From assembly GCA_963921195.1 (NCBI GenBank), contig OY992539.1, forward strand, positions 207,952,035 to 208,016,034: a DNA stretch of 64,000 bases, read 5' to 3'. Under the pieces are notes generated by a model. The model was given only the letters and a program-made list of their open reading frames with translations, had not been told where the DNA came from and did not search any database. A program made the translations under genes and the position numbers. Numbering within the stretch: the first letter of the stretch is position 1; every line of letters starts with the position of its first letter. This stretch comes from Pegoplata infirma. Lineage: Eukaryota > Arthropoda > Insecta > Diptera > Anthomyiidae. Shown piece after piece: positions 55,404 to 64,000 of the stretch.

Positions 55404-55577
55404 ATATAACGTCAGCTGAAATGTAAAGGGGCATAAGTTAAGAAAAAAAAATCATTTGTTTTTTATACATTTTAAAATAAGTTTAATGATTTGAATTATT
55501 TATATTTTTTGACAAAATAATTTATTTAAATTTTTTGCCTAACATACGTCCTTTTTTATTTAAGCTGACGTTATATA
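55404..55577. mobile_element. Putative 174-bp MITE, TATAACGTCAGCT ends
   Basis: TATAACGTCAGCT at the left and AGCTGACGTTATA at the right are perfect 13-bp inverted repeats. Imperfect complementarity continues inside. No clear duplication beyond TA-rich flanks. Confidence 0.6.
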
Positions 55578-56330
55578 CAGACTTTACAAAAAAAGGTGTT
55601 AAGGAAACCTGAAAAAAAGAAAGAGTAAGGTAAAAGGAAAAAAGTATTTGGACAAAAAAGAAAGTAGATTATAGATAGTTTTTTTTTTCACCAAATACAA
55701 ATATCGTACACTGCAGTTACAATTCAATTTTCCAATATTTCTTTCATGAGCTATACTAGATTTTTTTTAAAAATTTTTTTTTTTTTGTTGGAGTTTTCTT
55801 TTTTATATGCTTTATTTTCATATATAATGTTTGCGGTTTGTTATGTTTTCCTTTTACATTTACAATATTGTGGATATTTGAGGATTGGTGATTTTTTATT
55901 ATAGAATTGCAGATTTTTTTTTTTTTGCAAATTTTATATGGGTTTGTAATGTGGTACCATGTTTTTATATTACAATATGGAGGAAATATAAAATTGCCAA
56001 CCAAAAAATAAAAACTCTTTTTAGTAAATGAAGCTGTTTCCGGTTCGTGTTTTTTTTTTTTTTGTATTTTGTGGCATCATCATTATTGATAATATTGCCC
56101 TTCTATTTATTTTTCTCGGTTTTATTTTTATACAGAAAACATGAGGTTTTCATTTTTATGTTTTCCAAATAAATGAGATTTTTAGTTATTGAAAGAAAAT
56201 GAAATAAGCGAAAATAAAAAGAGGAATGTGCGGAAAAGGGTTATTGATGAAATGGGTTATGGGTAATGGTATTTTTGGAGAGATATTTTATATATTTACT
56301 AAGGTATTAATATTTATTTAATGAAAAAAA
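55578..56330. other. Unannotated AT-rich spacer
   Basis: No repeat boundary or gene. The 82-codon minus-strand frame at 55756-56004 is lysine-rich and unsupported. Confidence 0.45.
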
Positions 56331-56350
56331 GCCTAAAAGTAGGCTATATA
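56331..56350 (-). promoter_or_regulatory. Su(Hw)-like motif
   Basis: Reads GCCTAAAAGTAGGCTATATA; perfect GCCT/AGGC inverted flanks. Confidence 0.6.
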
Positions 56351-56363
56351 ATAAGGGAAGGGT

Positions 56364-57098
56364 CCCAGCAAAACTTAGATTACCAAATAAGGTATAAAAT
56401 AAGGTATAGGATCTCTTATTTTATACATTGCAGCATTGATGATTTTAACAGGCGATGAGACTCAAAGTAATGCATCCACATTATCACATAGAATACCAGT
56501 AAGGTATAAAATAAGTCATAAATTTATAACGAAGAATACGAGTAAGGTGTAAAATATATGATATTTTATAGGTTACGAGTAAGGTATATAATATAGCATA
56601 CCAGAACGTAATATATAAGGTGTTACGAGTAGTGAAAAAGTAATTTTGTATTAAATTTACTCACGTGATTGTAAGTGAGTGTAAGTAGATAAAATATGCT
56701 CGTGAGTGTGTGTCGTTAGAAATTTCTTGTCGTAAGCCCATCTCTAGTTTAAACATATGCATTTTTTTATAAAAATAATTATTTTTTATGTTATTGTAAT
56801 GCATTATGCATCCAATTATAAATAATGCATTGTTTCAAACTTTCAAATAATACATAATGTAACCAAATATAAGTCATCCATGATTTAATGTTTAGAAATA
56901 ATAAATATGAAATACATTTTTTCCAATAATCATGCATTACGTAGCAAATTATTAGTAATGCATTATTTTTCACTTTAAAATAATACGTTGTGGAAAAAAT
57001 GTTTGGTAAGACATCCTCAAATAATGCTACAAATAAGGTATATACATTACCTGGTAATGTGTTATATAATCACTACCCATTACCAAAGTTTTGCTGGG
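56364..57098. mobile_element. CCCAGCAAAAC TIR element, third copy
   Basis: CCCAGCAAAACTTAGATTAC at the left and the inverse of CCCAGCAAAACTTTGGTAAT at the right. The interior holds AAGGTATAAAATAAGG repeats and a piece of the hAT-type CACTCACG element (56640-56738). Confidence 0.7.
56640..56738 (-). mobile_element. Truncated hAT-type CACTCACG element
   Basis: Reads, in reverse, TAGAGATGGGC, then ACTCACGAGCATATTTT and AATCACGTGAGTAAATTTAA, matching the left ~130 bp of 45550-46122. Only one terminus is present. Confidence 0.75.
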
Positions 57099-57440
57099 GT
57101 ATAATAATTTGTTAACTTCTTAGCAAAAACAAAAGGTATGCGTAAGTTGTTACCTCCAAATTTTAATGTTCAATTCTTTAACATGTCGATATCATTGGAG
57201 ATAGCCTCTTTTTGCCTTTTGTCCGAAAAAGTAGTGCTTATAGGTTATGTTAATTTGCATTTCTTGGTAAGGAATATATTTTATAAGGGTTCAAGTTGAG
57301 AAAATGCTGAAGAAAAATGTAATTTTAAAAATTATAGACATTTCTGTTTATTATAGACACACCGGTTTCAAACACTCCAGTTAGTGTTATCATCAGTAGG
57401 ATTTTAAATGTCGGTTTGTCTTGTTTATGGAAATTGTTTT
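57099..57440. other. Unannotated spacer
   Basis: No repeat or gene recognised. Confidence 0.45.
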
Positions 57441-60201
57441 TTATACCCTCCACTTTAGTGATAGAGTGGATATTTCCGTTTGTAACACCTCGAAATATTG
57501 GTCTAGGACCCCATAAAGTGTATATGGGGCATTCCATGTGAAATCGGACACTTTGAAAAACTTTTTTTTTAGATTTTCCCAATTTGTTTACAGTTTTTAG
57601 TACCCTTCGAAAACTCCTTCGTGGTAAATTTTCAGATTTTTTTGATGACCCGTTCAAAAGATATCGAATTTTTAAAAATTGGTAGTTTGCTCCTTTACTC
57701 AAAGTTCTTTTTCTCATAACTTCTTCAATAATGGTCCAAATTTAAAATTTTTTTTTTCAAAATTTTTGTTTTTTTGCGTACTTTCTAAAAAAAAAATCCA
57801 AAAAAATTCTTAAAAGCGCTTTAGTATGCGATTTTTAAGTTTTAAAATTTAAATCTCATTTTTGAAAATGTTTGTACTCTTCGATTTTTTTTAAAAATTT
57901 TTTGTGTAAAACTTCTATCAATTCTACAAATTTTTTGCCCAGGAAGATCGTGGGATAACGATTATTACTATTTTTTTAAATTTTTGGAAAAATTTTTATT
58001 GTAATTTTTCAATCTTAAATCATTTCTACTGCTCCAATGGTGCGTCATAGAGGGGTCCTTTATAAGACCGACCCCCATTAATTTTTACGTCTTAACATTT
58101 CTTTGGAACAAACTAATACCATATCTCCAATTTTTAAGGGGGCTCCCACACAAAACGACATTTTTTAAAATTTGTTCCAACCGCTCTAACTGCCCTAATA
58201 GTGCCCTTAGAGCAACAAAATGTATGACCGACCCACAATATTTTTTTAGTCCAAACATTTTTTCTGAACACACCTACCCTCTATCTTTAACTGTTAAGGC
58301 GGTCCCCATACAATTTTTTTTATTTTTTGTAAATTTGTTTTATTTAATCAGCTTCTACCGGTCCAATGGTGCGTCCGAGAGGGGTCATTAGTGAGACCGA
58401 CCCCCATTTATTTTTACCCTACAACATTTTTTCAAAACATACCTACGCCCTATCTCCACTCCCTAAGTAGGCTCCCATACAAAATTACATTTTTATAGAA
58501 TTTGCTCCAACTGTTATTTGTATGGGAGCCTACTTAGGGAGTGGAGATAGGGCGTAGGTATGTTTTGAAAAAATGTTGTAGGGTAAAAATAAATGGGGGT
58601 CGGTCTCACTAATGGCCCCTCTCGGACGCACCATTGGACCGATAGAAGCTGATTAAATAAAACAAATTTATAAAAAATAAAAAAAAATGTATGGGGACCG
58701 CCTTAACAGTTAAAGATAGAGGGTAGGTGTGTTCAGAAAAAATGTTTGGACTAAAAAAATATTGTGGGTCGGTCATACAATTTGTTGCTCTAAGGGCACT
58801 ATTAGGGCAGTTAGAGCGGTTGGAACAAATTTTAAAAAATGTCGTTTTGTGTGGGAGCCCCCTTACAAATTGGAGATAGGGTATTAGTTTGTTCCAAAGA
58901 AATGTTAAGACGTAAAAATTATTGGGGGTCGGTCTTATAAAGGACCCCTCTATGACGCACCATTGGAGCAGTAGAAATGATTTTAAGATTGAAAAATTAC
59001 AATAAAATTTTTTCAAAAAATTTTAAAAAATAGTAATAATCGTTATCCCACGATCTTCCCGGGCAAAAAATTTGTAGAATTGATAGAAGTTTTACACAAA
59101 AAAATTTCAAAAAAATCGAAGAGTACAAACATTTTCAAAAATGAGATTTAAATTTTAAAACTTAAAAATCGCATACTAGAGCGTTTTTAATAATTTTTTG
59201 GGATTTTTTTTTAGAAAGTACGTAAAAAAGCAAAAATTTTGAAAAAAAAAAATTTTAAATTTGGACCATTATTGAAAAAGTTATGATTAAAAGAAGTTTG
59301 AGTAAAGGAACAAACTACCAATTTTTAAAAATTCGATATCTTTTGAACGGGTCATCAAAAAAATCTAAAAATTTACCACGAAGGAGTTTTCGAAGGGTAC
59401 TAAAAACTGTAAACAAATTGGGAAAATCTAAAAAAAAAGTTTTTCAAAGTGTCCGATTTCACATGGAATGCCCCATATGTATATATTCATGATCCTCGAT
59501 CGATTTTAAGACGATCTAGCGATTTCCGTCCGTCTGTCTGTTGAAAACACGCTTACTTTTGAAAGACTTTACGGAGGCCTCTGAAGTTTGTCATATATGT
59601 TAAAAATTTACCTGGTCAGGTTGGTATTGCAATCCAGCGAAATCGGTCCTGCGGTTCGTTCAAAAGTTATAAGCAAAATAGTGAATTTCGGCAAGGGGTT
59701 TAAGCGAATTTGCGAGATAAAAACACGATAATTTTCGAAAGGCAATTTTGAGGGTTCTGAAGCTTGGCATGTGCATTTGTCGTTACCGTGGCCTGGTTTG
59801 TATTTCAGCCAAAGCGGTCCAGTGGTTCAAAAGTTTTTAGCAAAACCGTGAATTTGATATTGGTTTGACCTTAAATTCACGTGTTGAAAAAACTGAGCTT
59901 TAAAAAACAAGCTTAAAAAACATTGGTAAGCTACAAAATTATTTTTGTCGCTCGGAAATATTTAATAACAGTGAAAAAAAAAATTACACTCGAAAAAAAT
60001 TACATTCGAGAAAAATTTTACACTCAAAAAAAAATTTGTAATTTTTCGTTTTTTTACAAAAATGACAAAAAAAAAGTTTTTTACTCAAAATAAAATATTT
60101 ATAATCAAAATTGTTAATTTTTTTCACTTACTATTCTTTAAAAAGGGCATTGTGAAGGGTATTTATAGATTCGGGTAAGTCGAATTTAACTTTTTTACTT
60201 G
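57441..60201 (+). mobile_element. DINE-1-like element split by palindromic foldback copy 3
   Basis: Head TTATACCCTCCACTTTAGTG, CGTTTGTAACACCTCGAAAT, then foldback insertion, then TCCTCGATCGATTTTAAGAC, CCGTCCGTCTGTCTGTTG. The 3' end is GAAGGGTATTTATAG, an ATTCGGGTAAGTCGAAT hairpin and TTTACTTGTTTT. Without the insert it is about 810 bp, like the complete element at 41647. Confidence 0.82.
57525..59475 (+). mobile_element. 1.95-kb palindromic foldback element, copy 3 (complete)
   Basis: TGGGGCATTCCATGTGAAAT at the left and the exact inverse at the right. Arms of about 950 bp are near-perfect inverted repeats around a ~38-bp loop at 58483-58519 (ATTACATTTTTATAGAATTT, CTCCAACTG). Flanks TGTATAT and ATATGTATAT make the exact duplication ambiguous. 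Outward-facing frames in both arms (57325-57717 minus, 59283-59492 plus) share a ~60-residue basic peptide. No transposase domain recognised. Confidence 0.92.
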
Positions 60202-60275
60202 TTTTTTTTTTTTTGTCTTTTACAAATATTTTTTTTAGAAAAAAAATGAAGTTTGGAACTATTTTGAAGATGTTA

Positions 60276-60812
60276 CACTCAAAAAAAAAAACCTTGTAAA
60301 ATAACACGAAAAACTTGTAACTTTTTTTACCACCTCCTATTTGACAAAAACTCCTCATAATTTAACAAGCTTTTACCAATAATTTTGTAATTTAACAAGG
60401 TTTTTACCAATACAATTGTAAATTTACCAATTTTTTGACACGATAAAATTTACTAGGAGGTTTTGTAACTTTACTAAATTTTTTGCTACCTCCTATTCTA
60501 CGAGAATTCATAGTAATTTTACAAGCTTTTTACCAATAATTTTGTAATTTTACATGCTTTTACCAATAAAACTGTTAATTTACAGTTTTAGTGGCGCAAT
60601 AAAAATTAAAAGGAATTCTTGTGAATTTACTAGATTTTTTGTAAAATTATCTTGGAAATTTGTAAAATAACAAAAAAAAATGTAAAATTACAAAATAAAA
60701 TTTAAATTTCGATCCAAATTTGTTTGTTAAAAAACAAGGAAAGTTGTCAAATATTGGTAAAATGGGATTACGAGACTTTTCCTAGTAATTTGACAAAGTT
60801 TTTTTTTGTGTG
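60276..60812. mobile_element. CACTCAAAAAA TIR element, TTA flanks
   Basis: Ends CACTCAAAAAAAAAAACCTT and the inverse AAAGTTTTTTTTTGTGTG, flanked by TTA on both sides (60273-60275 and 60813-60815). The interior repeats AATTTTGTAATTTWACAAG-type words. The stretch 59955-60050 just upstream has similar ACACTCGAAAAAAATTAC words. Confidence 0.72.
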
Positions 60813-60815
60813 TTA

Positions 60816-61130
60816 AGGGTACATATAAGTTCGTAATTTCGTTTGTAACTCATCTTAATATCGGCCCATGAAATGTATTTATTATTGATTAAATATCGAT
60901 TCTAAGACATTCTAGCGATGTCTGTCTGTTAAAATGCCGATCACGGCCAAAGTATTACACAGATATGACGGAAACTTAACATATTTACTTGTTGTTAACC
61001 CTAACAGTTTGGTATTGCATTTGAGCGATCTCAGATTTGCGGGTCAAAAGTTATGAACGAAAATATAAAAAAAACATCAAAAATTTCAGTACATTCCACA
61101 TAACCTAAAAATACAAAATTCTTTAATTCG
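60816..61130 (+). mobile_element. DINE-1-like 5' fragment
   Basis: GGGTACATATAAGTTCGTAA, TTTCGTTTGTAACTCATC, TTAATATCGGCCCATGAAAT and GATTCTAAGACATTCTAGCG followed by GTCTGTCTG. No 3' end found downstream. Confidence 0.65.
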
Positions 61131-61369
61131 GCTGCTAGTGGATATGTGAACAGAATTAAATACCGAATGGTATTTGGCGTATTTGGTTTTTTTAGCGTAT
61201 TTTTTCCAAAAGTTTTTTTTTTAGATTTTTTAAGAATTTCTTTAACCAGTTTTTAATTGTAAAATAAATTAATTGTTAGATAACCTTTGCATTAAAAAAT
61301 TCTTGGAATCTTCGCATTTACTTCACAAAAATTCTCAGATTTTATGATGATTTTATTTAACAAAAAAAT

Positions 61370-61387
61370 TGGCGCCCAACGTGGGGC
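61370..61387 (+). other. tRNA-Lys primer-binding site-like sequence, exact
   Basis: TGGCGCCCAACGTGGGGC is the exact complement of the tRNA-Lys(CUU) 3' 18 bases including CCA. It is the only plus-oriented site. No LTR could be delimited upstream, and a CAAGGG-type element starts 30 bp downstream. Confidence 0.6.
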
Positions 61388-61417
61388 ACAAAAGTAAAAC
61401 ATTCAAGTGTTATCTAA

Positions 61418-62010
61418 CAAGGAAGGTCACCCGCCGATCTTTATGGGATTAGTTTTATTTTGTAGAGCAGGAAAAATAAACGGACACGTATTTTTTTTAG
61501 CGGCCCAAATTCATATTTAGGGGGTGAAAATGAGGGGGGAAGAAACGCTAATTTTTCAGTTTTTTGCGTTTATCTCCAATATTATGCAAATAAACCTAGC
61601 CATGTTGCATACCAAATGAAAGGTATTTGGAAAACCTATTTTCGTGTGCAAAGAACGTGTCCAAACATGCACAACTTTTCGTCGTATAGAGTAAAATACC
61701 AACATTTTAGGACATTTTTGTTAATAAGTCAACAAATATTAACTTTTTTGGCACGTTGTTAGCATCACAAGATAGGTATTTTAAATAATTTTAATCTGAT
61801 ACCAAATATGCCTATATTAAATTTGAGTAAATAGGCGTAAATCGTAAAAAACTGAAAAAGGTAAATTTCCCCCCATACAAATCGACCCCCCCTAAAAGTG
61901 AGTATTGACCGCTAAAAAAAAAAAAAAATCGTGTCGATTTTTTTTCGTTCTGAACATCATATCCAAATTTCATGAAGATCGGAGGGTGACACCATGGAGT
62001 CCCTCCTTTC
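61418..62010. mobile_element. CAAGGG-TIR element, copy 4 (diverged)
   Basis: CAAGGAAGGTCACCCGCCGA at the left. The right end GAGGGTGACACCATGGAGTC carries several changes. The interior (GTAGAGCAGGAAAAATAAAC, GCGGCCCAAATTCATATTTA, GAACGTGTCCAAACATGCAC) is colinear with 44709-45307. Confidence 0.78.
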
Positions 62011-63679
62011 TAGTCAAACTTAAAATAGAATTCTTGTAAGTTTTGAGCACTAGAATTTAAATTCAAAGATCCCTGGACATTTCTGCTGCAGAAATTTTAA
62101 AATTCTAAGACATTCTTTATTAAGAATTTTTTTTTTTCATGATATTTTTTTCAAAAATAATTTCTTTTATCAATTTTTTAAAAATTTATAAAAGCAAATA
62201 AAGTTTTTTGCAATAATCTTTTAAACATTGTGTAGGGTGTATCCATGCATTCGACAACACCGAACTGAATGTTTAACTTGTTTAACCTCTCTTGTCTATT
62301 TTTATAAAATAATTTCAGAAATTTCTTTAAATAACTTTTTAAACAAACGTTACCTTATTCCAGCTTCCCCCACACGTATTTGTCTGTTTATATAAAACTC
62401 TCACAACCATTTGAAATTATTCCGTAACATTTCATGAACAACTTATAACCAGACCACTTAACATATCCTATTGAAAATAATAACATAAATTCTGCAGAAA
62501 AAAATATCAACATTTATCTAAATCTTTAACCAACAACACTTGACCAAACATAAACTTATGTTCCGGTTGCTTCTAATTCTTTTACAAAATCCAAAATGAA
62601 AAACTTTACCATAGGAAAATTTGTTACCAAAAAATAAAAGTACCTACAAGTACTTTAACTCTTTTAAACAAACCACACCCAAAGCATAATAAGAAGAAAT
62701 AATTTTTTTTTCTCAAAAGTTAAGCCAAAGCAATCAACATAAGCAGGCAAACTTTGATTTGTACTTCATTTTGTGACCATTTGTTACACACACACACAGA
62801 CTCTCAGGACCCTTATACATATCCACTACACCGACATTAACACTCACAAGTTTAACCAAAAACTTTATTTCTACACTCATGCACACATCATATATCATTT
62901 AATTTCGTTTTGGGCCGCAAAATAAAAAACGAAAACAGGAAAAGCATCTAACAAAATAAGAGTTAAGTTTAGAATTGTATGTAGTGAAAACCAAAAATTG
63001 GGTGCGGTTTCCTGTTCATAAATTTTCAAAATTTTCTATTTCTACTTTTAAGCAGTGGTACTTACTTGGTATGCTAACACATAAGAGGACCTTTAGACAA
63101 TTTTCAATCTTTTTTGTTGCTTTTTTTTTCTTATGTGTGCATTATGAACACAAATGGTCTAACAAAAAAATTTAAGCCTTTTTATAACATACTAAATACA
63201 TTCAAACATATTTGTAAAATATGGCACAATGAGACAAATTACACCATCCGACAAAAATAAAAAAAAGTCGTTGAACACGAACTGGATAATATACGTTTGA
63301 AACAAGAGACTCAATGTAGTAAAACTTCATTTACAGTTTTTCTTTTCGTGACCCTGTTTCCTTTTAAAAGGAGTTCAAAGTTTTAGAGGATTAAGGCCGC
63401 TGTTCCAAAAAAAGTAATTCACATAAAAAATGTGAAAATGAAAATTTCAGAATTTTTTTTGGTGTTCTAGATTTTACATCCGAATTTCTTTTTCGTTTTC
63501 TTTCACATAAATAAAATTTGGTGAAAGTAAAACGAATGCTCTTTTGTCTCTATAATTTTTTAAATTTTAATTATTTGATTTCAACTTCGAATGTGATTCG
63601 GAAATTTTCATGGGAATTGAAAAGTTGTGAAAGACAGAACAGAGGCCTAAATTTTATAAAATATTTTTTTAATATTTGT
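62011..63679. other. Unannotated spacer
   Basis: Slightly less AT-rich, with short ACACACACAC runs near 62790. No gene, repeat boundary or RNA gene recognised. Open frames of 61-66 codons have no domain. Confidence 0.45.
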
Positions 63680-63685
63680 ACTTTA

Positions 63686-63964
63686 CCTAGGATGCCATAT
63701 TAGATAGCAAATGAAAGAAGAGGATCTCCCCAAATTTTCCTATTTTGTTATTTTTACATATCAGGAAAAAGGAGGCAAGTTACGTCCATTCAAAATGTAT
63801 CCTTCAATATCATTCAAAATTTTCAACAAAATATTTTTATAAAGTTTTCAAATGACTTTATTCACATCCTTTTATCCTGATATTTTTTTTTTATCCAAAA
63901 TATTAAAATGGAAAAATTAGGGGAGATCCTCCTCTTTCATCTGCCGTCACCATTGTCATCCTAG
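63686..63964. mobile_element. ~280-bp foldback element, CCTAGGATG ends
   Basis: Left arm CCTAGGATGCCATATTAGAT... GAAGAGGATCTCCCCAAATT... CATATCAGGAAAAAGGAGG pairs with the inverted right arm 63870-63964. The loop is about 90 bp. No clear target duplication. Confidence 0.7.
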
Positions 63965-64000
63965 GACAACTAGAAATATTTCAAAAATATTTTACAAAAT

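Noticed and set aside
58609..59016. 135-codon minus-strand frame
   Set aside because: Lies within one arm of the palindrome; the corresponding arm has a disrupted frame (58085-58273) and no domain is visible.

Overview
This 64-kb window is eukaryotic, very AT-rich, and holds no host gene that I can recognise. Nearly every long open reading frame is a shadow of a repeat. I read it as intergenic, intronic or pericentromeric-like DNA of a fly, probably a calyptrate dipteran such as a blowfly or muscid. That inference rests on repeated elements resembling the Drosophila DINE-1/INE-1 (DNAREP1) Helitron relatives, with a GTCCGTCCGTCCGTCTGTC run and a hairpin plus ACTTGTTT 3' end. It also rests on a tRNA-derived SINE, many short inverted-repeat DNA elements, a non-LTR retrotransposon RNase H fragment, and Su(Hw)-like insulator motifs.

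Layout. 1-10090: a 31-34 bp TATAAT-type satellite in several blocks, organised into at least four kinds of higher-order unit (about 340, 590, 690 and 440 bp) and interrupted by a foldback element (5386-5822), another foldback (6868-7142) and a SINE (8838-9031). 11350-12195: a 35-bp minisatellite. 12423-14331: a 1.9-kb near-palindromic foldback element. 15250-17160: a ~295-bp tandem repeat split by a DINE-like fragment and a small TIR element. 18440-21120: a second, 2.7-kb 35-bp minisatellite. 22829-24979: a TIR element nested inside another. 25-32 kb: assorted small TIR elements, a DINE-like element carrying a mariner/Stowaway-type insertion, and tRNA-Lys primer-binding-site look-alikes. 32-34.3 kb: TTTCCC/GGGAAA palindromic repeats around an intact RNase H domain. 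35-38.7 kb: a cluster of Su(Hw)-like motifs, two tandem small elements each broken by a different insertion, and a second SINE. 40-43.6 kb: a ~420-bp AAGCTT-rich tandem repeat broken by a complete DINE-like element. 44.7-47.2 kb: three further TIR elements, including a hAT-type one with a perfect 8-bp target duplication. 48.75-49.9 kb: a decayed third minisatellite. 50.3-60.2 kb: three DINE-like elements, each used as a landing site by other elements, including two more copies of the 1.9-kb palindrome. 60.2-64 kb: smaller elements and unannotated AT-rich DNA.

Nothing here forms a metabolic or operon-like system. The most interesting non-repeat signal is a short dispersed motif, GCCTWAAAGTATGCTWTA, or TAWAGCATACTTTWAGGC on the other strand. 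It occurs about 34 times, mostly in the otherwise featureless spacers and in same-strand clusters. It closely resembles the binding site of the fly insulator protein Su(Hw) (core TGCATACYYY), so the window may be a dense native insulator or architectural-protein region. Site-to-protein assignment is inference. Positions, target-site duplications and inverted repeats were read by eye from the sequence.
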